From positions 2,031,501-2,095,500 of the forward strand of contig JAHQIY010000008.1 of NCBI GenBank assembly GCA_019054805.1: a DNA stretch of 64,000 bases. Direction: 5' to 3'. Numbering within the stretch: the first letter of the stretch is position 1; the number at the start of each line of letters is the position of its first letter. Below, one piece after another: positions 40,901 through 52,967 of the stretch. The notes beneath the pieces are model-generated. The model had not been told where the DNA came from. It did no database searches and saw only the letters and a list, made by a program, of their open reading frames with translations. Source of the DNA: Brachionus manjavacas (taxonomy: Eukaryota > Rotifera > Eurotatoria > Ploima > Brachionidae). The position numbers were made by a program, and so were the translations under genes.

Positions 40901-41741
40901 CTTAGATTTTTTCAATGTGGAAAAGTTTATGACATTCAAAATGAAAATTAACAAAACAGTTTTTTCTAAAAATTTAACTTAAATAGGAAGTTTTTTTTGT
41001 AGCTGAATTTAGAAAATGTAAAAAATATTTTGTTCAACATGACAATCAAATGTCTCTAAAATTTTTCCTATATGCATTTTTAATTTAAATTTTGTTTTCA
41101 TCAAACTAGAGCTTTTTATACCCAACATTTTGATTTGAATTTGGTTGAAATTAAAATTTTTTTTTGAAATCTTGAAAGCATTTAAAATAAGTAATAATTG
41201 AAGCGATTATTTAAAAGGCTCTTTAAGTCTATTTTAACAATTTAAATTTCTAATAAATTATTTCCCAAAGTTTTTTGAATATTTCATCAAATTTTAATTA
41301 TCCTTAAATTTAAGATGAATTTTTAATTTTAAAAATTCTGAGATGATTATTGAATTATTTTCTATTTTAAGTCGAGGTAAGCAGTGTTATTTCAAATAAT
41401 TAGATGGATTTAGACTGTAATCAATTTTACAAAAAGCAAAGAATAAATTTTAAAAAATTAACAGGAAAATTCCCCATAAGGTTAATTTAATAATGCAAAA
41501 TTTTCCGATCTATCATAGTGAGATCACTGATATTCTTGTAAATTATTCTCAGTAAAATTATTATTTATAAATTATGATTTTTTTCTCTTTTTTTTATTTT
41601 TATTATCTCGATTTTGATTTTAAATCATTGTTTTAAGCAAACCGGGAAGCAAACCAATAGATAAGAATGAATTTAGAAATATTTTAAAAATTTTATTTTA
41701 AATATAAAAACCACAATCGATTTTTTTAAACTATTCCAAAA
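40901..41741. promoter_or_regulatory. Divergent intergenic, WTAP and TMX3
   Basis: 840 bp of AT-rich DNA between two divergent start codons. It should contain both promoters; no specific element stands out. Confidence 0.4.
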
Positions 41742-43757
41742 ATGAGCAAAATTTTTTCATACCTTTCAATAATCGTCTATCTCTTTGCTTCTTTTAAATG
41801 CAACGAAGATGACGATCCCCTAGTTTACGAAATGGACGATCGGTAAAAAGAAAGAAAGATACTCAAAATACTTGATTTAAATTTAAAAAAAGGGTCGTTG
41901 ATTTTACTACTCAAGGAAAATGGTTGATAATGTTTTATGCTCCATGGTGGTAATTTTCGTAAAGATAATTTTGAATATTTCCTACATTCATTCATACTTA
42001 AGTGGTCATTGTAAAAAATTAGAACCTGTTTTTGAGGAAATTGGAAAGTATTACAAAGGAAAAATGATGAATATAGCTAAAGTCGATGCTACACGTTTTG
42101 TTAAGGCTGCAAATCATTTTGATATAAAAGGATATCCCACAATTAAATTGTAAAATTTGTTTTAATTAATTAATAATATTTTTAATAATTTTTTTTAGTA
42201 TTTATGGCAAAACTAATGTCAATTTTTTTGGAGAAAGGAGGAAAGGTGATCTAATTGAATTTATCAAAAAGGCTGATGCGTTCGTAAGAATATTGTTTAA
42301 TTAATTTAAATTAATTTTGATTATTTAGACCCAGAGTATCACGTGTATTGCATCAGCTGGATTTCGAAAATACCAAGCATGAGCTTCAACTATTTTTTGT
42401 TTTAGTAGTCAAAAAAGAACACATGAATAGTTCCATTAAAGTATTGTCTAGAAATAAATGCCTATTAAGCATCTAATATTTTTTGATTTAGAATGAATTT
42501 TTTAGTTTAGCTGAAAAGCATTTTTTAGATGCCTACTTTTATTTTGCCCTTCCAGAGCATGTCGTCAAAGTAAACAAAAAAATCTAACTTACTTGTTCGG
42601 ATATTTATTCTTTTATGATATTAGACCGCCAAAGTTACTGACAGTCCAAGAGTTGGAGTGATCAAGGATAATGAACTTGAACTGTGGGACAGCTCTAAAT
42701 CAACTATGGAAGAATTTGTAAAATTGGAACAATTTCCGACATTTTGTGAAGTCACAAGTAAATTTATTTATTCAAAAATTGTTTAATTTAAAAAAAATTC
42801 TAAAATTTTTTTTATCAAGTGACTAACTTTTATAATTTGGTGGATACAAAAAAAACTCTTCTAATCCTGCTTATTAATCTAAATGATCATTCAAAGCTTC
42901 ATCAAACTAGAAAGTAGAATTAAAAATTTTAAAAATTTAAATTTTAAATAATTTTTTAAGAATACGGCAAATCTTAAAAATTTATGCAAAAACCCAAAAA
43001 GAAGCCTATCATGAGTAAAATAAGTTATGAAGCGTTCTCATTAATAAGAATGTTAATTTTAAGTGAATTTGTGTTCGGCTATTCTGAAAATCATGACTTA
43101 ATTAGTGGAATAGCAATTTGGTCTTTGTCAACACCGTGTTTATTTATTTTAAACACCACTTCATTTACTTATAATCTAGTCAATTTTTTGGATGCGAACA
43201 ACCAAGTAAAAGATTTTAGTGTAGACAAAATTTTGGATGACTTTAGAAATAGCAGACTAGAGGTGATTTATTTTAAATCAATTTTAAAGAAAATTAAAAA
43301 AATTCTAGATTTATGGTGGGAAAAGTATATTCAGAACAATTAGACGACCACTTTGGGAAATTTATCGAGCTATTATTGTAAATTAGTTCAGCATTGATTA
43401 AATAAAATTCAAAATATAATTTAAATTTTAGGAAATGTTTGTGGAAGCTCCTATAATCTCGCTGTTTATATTCGGACTACCATTTGGAGTCATTTCTATT
43501 GTTTTTTACTTCTTATGCTGCATGGATTCGAATGACCAGCCTGAGAACGAAGAGGTCCATGATTCCGACAAAGAAGATGAGCATCAATACTATTTGGATG
43601 AGGCAAGCAAATTACACGAACAAATAAAAGCTAAAGGTTAGTTTTATAAATTTTTTTTAAATAAAAACCTCAATTCATTTAATTAGAATTTAAAAATTTG
43701 GTCGATGGAGAACACAAGATGATTAAAATACCGACAACTTCAAAAAAAGATCAATGA
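41742..43757 (+). CDS. TMX3: Thioredoxin-related transmembrane protein 3 (13 exons)
   Basis: ER membrane protein disulphide isomerase. Exons: 41742-41842, 41893-41949, 42003-42149, 42199-42283, 42357-42440, 42492-42569, 42625-42757, 42820-42913, 42961-43014, 43064-43262, 43309-43377, 43432-43636, 43687-43757; phases agree and give 458 residues (human 454). A signal peptide (MSKIFSYLSIIVYLFASF) is followed by a thioredoxin domain whose active site APWCGHCKKLEPV is split by intron 2, with cis-Pro in GYPTIKF. Two degenerate thioredoxin-like domains follow (EFFSLAEKHFLDAYFYFALP; STPCLFILN). The transmembrane segment is ISLFIFGLPFGVISIVFYFL, then an acidic cytosolic tail. The tail ends in ...TTSKKDQ, near a KKXX-type ER signal. 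Confidence 0.94.
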
Positions 43758-44809
43758 ATTAGTAAAAATTAACACTAAATTAACTAAATATGAATTTTTA
43801 TAAATGTGTCTTTTAAATCTTTTTCTATTTTTTTGTTTAATATATTTTGTGTTTAAATATATTAGAAATTAGATTAAATATTTTTTACTTGAATTTATAA
43901 TTTCAGATCAAACTCTAATATAGTAAATAAAATAGATAATTATAAAGTAAAAAATCACAGAATGTATAATTAAATTAATGATTTTAAAAAAATTTATTAA
44001 TCATAAACTCTTGAACAGTACTAAGAGTTAAGTAACCCTAAATTGGCACTCTTTAATCCTGATCCCATTAAAACAATTAAACAAAATTAATTTTTTTTAA
44101 GAATTTTATTTAGATACAGATTTTAATAAAAAAATAAGATAAAAATTTTCTCAAATAGAATTTTGCTTTAGCTCTAATTATATTTTATAAAATGTACTAT
44201 GCGAATCCACACGGATTTCGAAATTCTTAATTTATTGAATTTCTGAACAAGATGGATAATGTTAAATATTGAAAGCTTGACTGCAGAAAACTTTAACATT
44301 GATCTTTTTAGATTTTTTCTTCATTAATATTTTTGACATTGGTTTAATTTGATTTCCACTATTTCTTAAATCATTGTTTAAATTTTAAAATTTGTTTTAA
44401 ATTCTAATTTTCGCTGTTTTAATTTTAAAAAATTTTGTTTAAAATTGTTTCCAAATAAATATAGATATAAAAAACTTTATGATATAAAAAAATATTAAAT
44501 TTATTATTTTAAAATTAAATTTTTTTCTAAAATTTGATGATTTGAATTGCATAAAATCAAAAAAATAATTTAAATAACATTCATTTTAAATTTCTCAAAT
44601 TGAAAGTTCGACCAAGGTCTGAGTTCGAAATTTGAAAGTTCAAACTCTTATAAATGGAAAAAATTGGAAGCTGGATCGATTGGTTCGAACTCATTTGCTA
44701 ATGTAGATTGTACTTTCCCATTACCAACTGTTTAGTATTATGCATATATCAGTATGGCTTATTGTTGTCTCTATTACAAATATTTTAAACATTCTTACAT
44801 TCTTATGCT
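43758..44809. other. AT-rich intergenic
   Basis: 3' flank of TMX3 followed by low-complexity DNA. No gene or strong repeat is visible. Confidence 0.5.
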
Positions 44810-45010
44810 AAATTCCTTTAACCGAAATGGCCAATTATTAACAAAAATAAGAAAAATAAGTGGACCTAAGATTGATCCTTGAGCTACTCCTTACTTTAGA
44901 AACACCTCTTTAGTTATTTCATTTCCATGATCAACTATTTGTGATATGTTGGAAAAATAATTTGACAGAAGATCTGATTTATTATTATCATTCATCATAC
45001 TAAAATAATT
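44810..45010 (-). pseudogene. LINE reverse transcriptase relic
   Basis: The minus strand reads NDNNKSDLLSNYFSNISQIV, then after a stop GVAQGSILGPLIFLIFVNNW, the PQGS..GP..F..F.N motif of LINE polymerases. Only ~65 codons survive. Confidence 0.7.
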
Positions 45011-45600
45011 AATCATTTCTCAATATTTTTGAAAAATAATAGCATTGTTTGTTTCTTATATTTCGCTAAATTTAAGTCTATTAGGTATTCATCTAGACTT
45101 ATTTATAAGTCACAGTTTTAAGTCAAAGTTATGACTTGGACTTAAATTTTAGTGACTTTGACTTTAACTAGGCTGCCGCAATAACAACCTGGAACTGCAA
45201 AAGATTCATGTTGTTTGGCCTTTTTTTTTAAATAATTTAAGTCATTGACTTGACTTGACTTAAGACTTGTGCCTTAAAAACAACTCTGATTTTGAATTAA
45301 CTCTTAGAGTAGAGTTTGAGGCAAAAGGATTATTTGAATTTTTTTTAAGTCAGCAATATTGAATTGATTTTCAATGGTACTTTTGCAAATCCTCTAACTT
45401 TTATAGTCATTTAAATTATGACCAACATTTGTAGAATAAAATAATGTAAACAAAATTATGAAATTTTTGCTCAAAATTAAAGAAATTTTTGACATCGTAG
45501 ATTTTTGAAATTTTTATTATTGCTAAAAAATTTCAAATTGAACTTTGTATCACTCAAAAATAAAAAATTAGATTGAATTTTTTGGCAAAGCTAAAAATAA
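45011..45600. other. Intergenic with GACTT/AAGTC-rich patch
   Basis: Between about 45090 and 45270 the words AAGTCA and TGACTT alternate many times in both orientations, so the stretch can fold back. The rest is the upstream region of SLC25A20; no TATA box is obvious. Confidence 0.4.
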
Positions 45601-46595
45601 ATGGCAAACAAGGATCCGATTAAAGAATTTATCGCTGGCGGTTTTGGTGGAAGTTGTCTGGTATTAGTCGGACATCCACTTGACACCATCAAAGTCAGAT
45701 TACAAACAATGGCAAAGCCTGAGCCTGGCAAACCACCTGTTTATGCGGGAACTTTAGACTGTGCCAGAAAAACGATTGTCAATGAGGTTAAAACAAAATT
45801 AGTTCTGTCATTTAACAAAAAAAGTAAATTTAATTTAAGGGAATTACTGGTTTGTATAAAGGGATGGCTGCTCCTCTAATCGGAGTAACCCCAATGTATG
45901 CCATTTGTTTTTTGGGTTTTGGAGTTGGCAAATCTTTACAAAAACCTGCCTTGCCGAACGGAGAATACAATCTTTTTCAAATATTCAAAGCTGGTCTACT
46001 CTCCGGAGTTTTTACAACTGCTATCATGGCACCTGGTGAACGGATTAAATGTCTGCTGCAAATTCAGTCAGCTAGCTCGAATACTGAAAAAAAGTACAAT
46101 GGAACATTAGATTGTGCTAAAAAGCTTTATCGAGAAGGTGGCATTAGGAGCGTTTATAGAGGAACTGCAGCCACTTTGCTTAGAGACGTACCAGCCAGTG
46201 GTGTATACTTTGCCACATATGACTGGCTAAAAAAACAGCTAGCAGATGGATCGAAGTAAGATAATAAAAAAAGATAATAAAAATAAAATTATTATTTTTA
46301 TTTTTTCAGCTCAGGGTTGAGTCCAATTAAAACTGTTTTTGCCGGTGGTATGGCTGGTATATTTAATTGGATCGTTGCTTTGCCGATCGATGTAGCCAAA
46401 TCCAGATTTCAAACCGCAGCAGAAGGAACTTACAAAAGTTTATTTGATGTTTATGTTGAATTAATCAAAGCGGATGGAATTCGAGCATTCTACAAAGGAT
46501 TCACTCCGGTTATACTCCGAGCTTTTCCTGCAAATGCTGCTTGTTTCTTAGGCTACGAAGTAGCCATGCAATTTTTAAACTGGTTTAATCCATAG
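45601..46595 (+). CDS. SLC25A20: Mitochondrial carnitine/acylcarnitine carrier (3 exons)
   Basis: Exchanges acylcarnitine for carnitine across the inner mitochondrial membrane, feeding beta-oxidation. Exons 45601-45786, 45840-46255, 46310-46595 keep phase; 295 residues (human 301). Three mitochondrial-carrier repeats are visible, with signatures [21 protein letters not shown] and [10 protein letters not shown]. Family-specific segments are [53 protein letters not shown] and [16 protein letters not shown]. No separate targeting peptide is expected. Introns are about 53 nt. Confidence 0.96.
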
Positions 46596-47022
46596 ATCTG
46601 GCCAATACTTGATCTACTTGACAATTTTTAGATAAAATTTTTGAATAAAAAATTTTAAAATTTATCTTTATTTAATTTAAAATTCTAGTTCTCAATTTGA
46701 TTCGGAGTCAACTACCGATCAGTCCAATGATTTGAATTATAATTATCAATGATTTTTTTTAAGTCATGTCCCAAAGCAGGAATGTGGTTGTATGGCATCA
46801 AATTTTGTCTATTAATCACATTGACTTTGAAAAAAAAACAATATATGTAAAAAATTTAATTTTAAAACTTAAAATTTGTCTAAAAAAAATAAAAGGCTTA
46901 CACTGAGCTGACTTTAATTCCGTTAAGTGACGAAATTAACTTGATAAATCTAAATTGTAAACAATGCAGTAAGATTTTGATTGTTCAAACAAATATTTAA
47001 AATGAATTTTTATTTTTTATGA
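46596..47022. other. Intergenic with possible short minus-strand exons
   Basis: On the minus strand, 46824-46712 (ending NYNSNHWTDR, stop) can be joined by a GT-AG intron to 46975-46902 (FRFIKLISSLNGIKVSS). No start codon is found and I cannot name it. It would be tail-to-tail with SLC25A20. Confidence 0.25.
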
Positions 47023-50000
47023 ATTTCTTCAATCGTTTTCAATGGTGATCATGAGGCTGAATTCGATTACTGTGATCCTCTTTTAATGAAGCCTGAAGAT
47101 AACAGGTACTATTTTTTCCTTAATAATTAAAAATAAACTAAAAAATATACCAATTAGACGTGATCTCCAATATTTTATATCAAATGAAGAGCTTGCCTCA
47201 GTGTGCGTGGATGCCGATGAAGGAAATGGAGAACTGATAATTTCAGTTCCGGACTCTTTTAAAAAATCAATTAAAAGTATATTTTGATTATTTTTTTGTT
47301 TTTTAATTTTCTTTTTAAAGAAAATGAACCATTCATGTTAGCAGTGGAATTTATCTTGGAAAATCCGCAAGGTGGTCTGAGATTCATTCAAACAGATCTC
47401 CTAACAATGAATGAAGATAAAAGAGATGCATATCTATGCACTGTTGATCATAATCCTCATTTCTGGTTTCCATGTGTCAATACTTATAACGAGCCGTGTA
47501 CTTGGAAAATCGAGATAACTGTCGAAGAAGATTATACGGTAGTTGCAAGTGGCAATCTTATTGAAATTGAACCTACCTCATCTCTATTTGCAGACTCGAC
47601 AGCTTTTTTCAAAAAGTATCATTATTATTTACAAGTTCCGACATGTGCTCCCAACATTGGTCTTGTAATCGGAAAATTTGACTCAATAAATAATGAAACA
47701 GTAAATGAAATCAGTGTTTATTTTGATCCGAGATTTAAAGATCTTGTAAAAACAACAACATCGTTTTTGCATGAAGTATTTGAATTTTTCGAAGAAACCC
47801 TATCAATAACATACCCTTATGGGTCATATAAAAAAGTTTTTGTATTTGACATACTAGAACAATCTATTTCTTTTGCTTCAATGTCGATAATGAAGTAAGT
47901 TAATTTATTTTTTGATTTAAATTTGAAAAAAATCAAGAAAAATTAATAATTTAAAGTTAATTATCGCAAAATTTTTAATTCAAATGAATTTCAATTTACT
48001 TTTTTGAAATTTATTTAATAATATTATTTAAATTTATAATTGTAGATTGAATTTTAAATCGGAGCAAAAATATTTTTATTATAAATTTAAAGAAAAAATA
48101 AAAATTAGAAATATTTGAGGTTTTACTTGAATGTGGCATTCGTCCCCTTTTAGATTTAAAAATAAATATATCTTTTTTCCTTTTTAATGCCAATATGTGA
48201 ACAAATCTTCGATATTTAACAGAAAAAAAAGGTTATACGGCAGTAGAGAAGAGGTTACAGTTTTATTTAATTTAAATTCCTTAAGATTTTCATCGATATC
48301 ATCATCTAAACTACGCTCAAGCTTCCGTTTACGTTTTCTTTCTCTTTAAATTCTATTCATTATTTAAATTTATTTTTATAACATAATTGATATCATTTAT
48401 ATATTTTCATTTGATCAGAAAATTTGTTGAGTCATCAACTAAGTGGGGCTGTATTTAAAAAATCTGAAAAACACACATCTGTAAAAAGTAAAATAAAAAT
48501 ATAAGAAATAATAAAAATAACGAGTTCGGTTAATTTGATGCAGTAATTTCTTTCATTTTTGTAACTAAATTTTTTAAAATTATTAATTATTAAACACAAT
48601 TATTTAATTTTTTGATCAAAGCTTGATTATTTGATAATATTAATAAAAATTACAATGATTTATAAAAACTGCCAAAAAAAGCTAATTTTAATTGAACATA
48701 AAAAATTCAAAAATGCATTTTTTAGTGAAGATCAGTTATAATTCAATAATTTTTAAGAATCGCTGTGAAAACAAAAATTCAGTAGATTTTTTTCCCACGA
48801 TAATTGAGCTATAAAAAAATTTTTAATTTCATTTAATTACTAAAAATTGATTGTTTTTTTTCTTTTGAATTTTTTAGCGTAAATCTTCTTCATCCAGAAA
48901 ATATAATTGATCAAACAATAGCAGCACGAAAAGTGTTGGCAAATTCAGTAGCCCAACAATTTTTCGGGACATTTATAACCATGAACAATATGCATGAATA
49001 TTGGCTAGTATCGGGTCTGAACCAATTTTTTAGCGGTCTTTACCTAAAAAAAATATTTGGCAATAATGAGTACAGACATATGATTTACCAGGATTTAAAA
49101 GATGTGTGCAAATTCGAAAAAGAACAGGGAAATTTAGTTTTGGATTTTAATTATGCCTTGACTAGCTCTAAAGAAAACTACAACAAAGCTCAACTGAATG
49201 CCCGATATCACTTAATGGGCTCTCCTTTATTCTACCAAATGGTTGACAAAAAATCTCATCTAGTTGTACGATTGATTGACGAATGCTTGACCAGAGATAT
49301 CATGATACAGCTTATCAACAAACTCCTTACCAATGGTTTAAGTGTCATAAGTCTGGTTGAATATAGTCCCAGATGTCGAAATTCACTCTTTGTTTCAATA
49401 GAATCATTAAGTGAACTTTTGGCCACATTTTCTTCTAAAGACTTAAAACCAATAATCGAAAGTTGGGTCCATAAACCCGGCGTTGCCAGATTCAATTGTT
49501 CATTTAGCTTTAACCGTAAAAAAAATATGGTAGAACTAGAGATAAAACAAGACATGGTTAATCAGAAAGGATATAGAAAGTACGTTGGACCCATTACCAT
49601 TGTTTTCCAAGAAATCGACGGTCCCTTTACCCATAACTTGATAATTGAGGACAATCTAACTTCAAAGTTTGATATCACCTGTCATTCAAAGGGAAAAAAG
49701 AATAAGAAAAAAAAAATCCCACTAATAACTGGAGAAGAAGTGGACATAGACACAAGTCATATAGAAACAGATTCGCCTATTCTATGGATCCGAATAGATC
49801 CGGACCTGAGGCTTTTGCGAGAAATCAAATTCGATCAGCCTGACTTTCAGTGGCAAAATGAAGCAAAATACGAGAAGGAAATTTGTGCACAACTTGACTC
49901 GGTCGAAATGCTTAGCAAATTCCCAAGTCCTCAAAGCAGAACAACCTTGGTCTCAATCATAGAAAACAATGAATGCTTTTACCGAGTAAGAATTCAGGCT

Positions 50001-51732
50001 GCATTCGCACTTGCCGAAGTTTCTAACAAAATGATACATTCATGGAATGGTCCATTGCCTCTAATATCAACTTTTAAAAAATTGTTCATGTCTGCCACTG
50101 GCCAAACTTTGGTCAATTGCAACAATTTTTCCGACTTGCCAAACTATTTCTTGCAAAAAAGTATTCCTATAGCCATGGCTCAACTAAGAAGTTCACACAA
50201 CTTGTGTCCAAATGAAGTAATTCGATTTATTTTGGATCTGATTAAGTTTAATGAAAACAGCCGCAATCAGTTTTCGGACTGCTGCTATCGAGCAAGTTTA
50301 ATAGACGCTCTAACCTGTGCATTGTCAGCTTCTATTGCCATGATTCACAATGATCTCGGACCTAAATCAGCCAGTCTGTCTCAAGACATGAGATCGATTA
50401 TTGAAGAAATAGTTTTAAGACTTAATTTGGAAAAGCTTTTGCCTACTTATCGGTTAGTTATCACATCTAGCTGTTTGAAAGCGTTGAGAAAGCTTCAGAA
50501 GCTAGGCCTAATACCTGAAAATGTTGATGTTTTTAAAGAGTATACAAGCTACAAAGCAAATTTTGAAAGTGTCCGCTTAGTTGCTTTTGAGATAATGGCC
50601 GAATTTTTATCTGGTAAGTGCCTTGAACATGAATAATTCACTTATGAAATTCACCTTAAAGTTAAAAATGTTTATAGTTTTATGATTACTTTGTATAAAA
50701 AATTATTAAATTTTTTTTATTTTTTTAACAGAGCTGTGATACTTGGATACTGAAAATTTTTCTTTTTTATTCTTGAGATCAGGCATTTTTTTAAATTGAA
50801 TTTTTAAATATTACTTAGATGAATAATCATAAATTTTACTATCAAAGAGTTTGAAATATAAATTACACTTGTTTATAAAAGAAAATTTGTTTTTATAGAG
50901 TTATTTTTAAGCTAACAAAACAGATCTCTAATTACTTTAAAAATAATAAATAATTAATGAAATCATTAATATTTATTTTTGTTGATAATAATTCAAGATA
51001 AAAAGGTAACAAAAAACTAGAGTTACATGAAAATATATTTGATTTTTCAATCTTACTTGAATGATTTTCTAAAATATTTTATAATAATATTTAAGTAAAT
51101 CTAAGCCGACAGAAAAAATATTGACACCAAAATGCAGAGTGATACGCCTTGAAACTATTTTTTAAAAATTTTTTCACGAAAAAGAATTCACATTTTCACA
51201 AATTTTAGATTCAATTTAAAAATTTATTTTATTAATTTTTCAATATAAATAAAACTTAAATTAAAAAATCAAAATAAATAGCTTTACAATAATTAATTTG
51301 ATTTTTACTGAGTTGCTTTGAGTTTAAAAGATCATAATAATTTTTTATATTTTATCTAGTCAAAAATGATCCAGCTCTATTCGATTTTTTGACTGATTTT
51401 ATTGAAAATGATCCATCTTACTTAATTCGCCAGCATATTATTCAAACTATGTGCAAATATCCGCCATTCAAACTAAACTCGGATGATTCTTGTCTAAATA
51501 CTGAGAATGTAGTCATAAGACTATGGAATTTGATGGGGTAAATTATTTAAAAAAAATTATACTTTTTTTTTTATTTAATTTTTGATTTTATCATAGAGAA
51601 AAATTTTGTTTCAATAATTCCCTTAAGTCTGGCATTGTAGAGCTGTATCATTTACTATTTGGCATGAATAAACCTAAATGTCTAAAGCACACTGTAAGTC
51701 TAAAAATAAAACTCACATTTTTTCATATTTGA
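47023..51732 (+). CDS. TAF2: TFIID subunit TAF2 (N-terminus not found)
   Basis: Promoter-binding, aminopeptidase-like subunit of TFIID. Exons: about 47023-47105, 47158-47276, 47321-47894, 48878-50613, 51360-51537, 51597-51732. Diagnostic segments: EAEFDYCDPLL, DADEGNGEL, NPHFWFPCVNTYNEPCTWKI, TTSFLHEVFEFFEETL, FASMSIM then NLLHPENIIDQ, SVAQQFFGTFI, NEYRHMIYQDL, FNRKKNMVELEIKQD, KKKKIPLITGEEVDID and NECFYRVRIQAAFALAEVS. As in other TAF2 proteins the peptidase zinc motif is not conserved. About 100-130 N-terminal residues of the first beta-domain are missing: no ATG or acceptor fits before 47023. The His/Lys-rich vertebrate tail is also absent. The 983-nt third intron is unusually long for this region. 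Confidence 0.93.
48010..48350 (-). other. Unexplained reading frames in TAF2 intron 3
   Basis: The minus strand holds RERKRKRKLERSLDDDIDEN, then LKEFKLNKTVTSSLLPYN at about 48350-48225, and, after a break, RRFVHILALKRKKDIFIFKS, then KRGRMPHSSKTS at about 48215-48110. The wording is not random, but no family is recognised. Probably a decayed insertion. Confidence 0.25.
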
Positions 51733-52343
51733 AGGCTTATTCCACAAAATGCATCTAGAATATTTTTAAAAAATTTTTCCAAACAAAACCGACTGTCAAT
51801 AACCAAAAAGTAAATAATTAATCAAAATTAGCCTAATCATTATTTTTTTAATTTAAGCATGCTGTTTTAAAATATTTATTTTTTTACTAGGTTCTAAAAA
51901 TTGGTTTGATAAGTGAATTTTTCTCATGTTTTGTGGAAACATATGCCTTCGAGTTTTGAAAAAAAAATTTAAATCAATAAATTAATTTTATTTTTACCTA
52001 GTCAAAACAAACAATAATCAGCAATTTTGAAGTTAAGCTTGAAGATTAATGCCAAAATCAAAAGTACCTATTTTTATTTTCTATTTTTTTAGACTCTATT
52101 ACAAATTTACAAATAATATTAAATAAAAACTATTTAAAATATTTATTTGTCAACATATCCTTATATTAAAATGCGGATTGAAACGATGCTTTTTTTTACG
52201 AAACGTTGCTAAGGTTATATTATTTATATAGAATTGTTTTCAAAAAAAAGGCATGATTAAGCAAAAATTATTCATATATAAGTAATAAAGAGAGTGTAAT
52301 ATTGTAGAAAGTTTTAAAAAAATTTAAGTTTTCAAAAAGAAAA
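51733..52343 (+). promoter_or_regulatory. Upstream region of GST copy 1 with ARE and TATA
   Basis: ATGATTAAGCA at 52253-52263 fits the antioxidant-response consensus RTGABNNNGCR exactly, and TATATAA lies at 52275-52281, about 65 nt before the ATG. This would suit induction by a Nrf2/CncC-type factor, which is inference. The left part is AT-rich TAF2 3' flank. Confidence 0.5.
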
Positions 52344-52967
52344 ATGGTTAACTACAAGCTTTACTATTTTAATATGAAAGGAAGAGGAGAGTTGATTAGA
52401 CTATTATTTGCCGCTTCTGGACAAAAATATGAGGATTTTCGAATCGAGCAAAAAGACTGGCCAGAATACAAAGCAAAATCACCTTTTGGCCAAGCACCTT
52501 ATCTTGAAATAACAAACGGTAAAAAGACAATGATCTTGTCTCAATCTGTGGCCATCGGACGCTACTTGGCCCGCAAGTTCGGCTTTGCCGGTAAAGGTGA
52601 TGAAGAACAAGCTATGGTTGATATGTATGGTGATCAGATATCTGATTTATTGAACGAATTTGCCAAATTTATGATGGAGCAAGATGAAACCAAGAAACAA
52701 GAAATATTTCAAAAATTACAAAACGAAATCATGCCATTTCATATGAAATTTTTTGAAGCTAAACTTGCACAGAGCAAGACTGGATTTTTTTTTGATAGCG
52801 GCTTGACTTGGATAGATCTATATCTTTTCAATTTGTTGGGTCTATTGGGTGATCAAAGAAGTCAGTTGTTCGAACATTTTAAAGCTGTCAAAAATTTGTA
52901 CGATAAAGTAAGCGAACATGGAAAAATAAAGGCTTACCTGGAAACTAGACCGGAAACAGCTATGTAA
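52344..52967 (+). CDS. Sigma-class glutathione S-transferase, copy 1
   Basis: Conjugates glutathione to electrophiles; cytosolic dimer. A single exon of 207 residues, the usual length. The N-terminal thioredoxin-like domain begins [20 protein letters not shown] with the catalytic Tyr of the sigma class, then FGQAPYLEI (cis-Pro) and the glutathione-binding [18 protein letters not shown]. The helical C-terminal domain has the conserved [15 protein letters not shown]. No targeting signal. It is the only one of the three GST genes on the plus strand, with TRAP1 and the other two GSTs downstream. Confidence 0.94.
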   Translation: MVNYKLYYFNMKGRGELIRLLFAASGQKYEDFRIEQKDWPEYKAKSPFGQAPYLEITNGKKTMILSQSVAIGRYLARKFGFAGKGDEEQAMVDMYGDQISDLLNEFAKFMMEQDETKKQEIFQKLQNEIMPFHMKFFEAKLAQSKTGFFFDSGLTWIDLYLFNLLGLLGDQRSQLFEHFKAVKNLYDKVSEHGKIKAYLETRPETAM

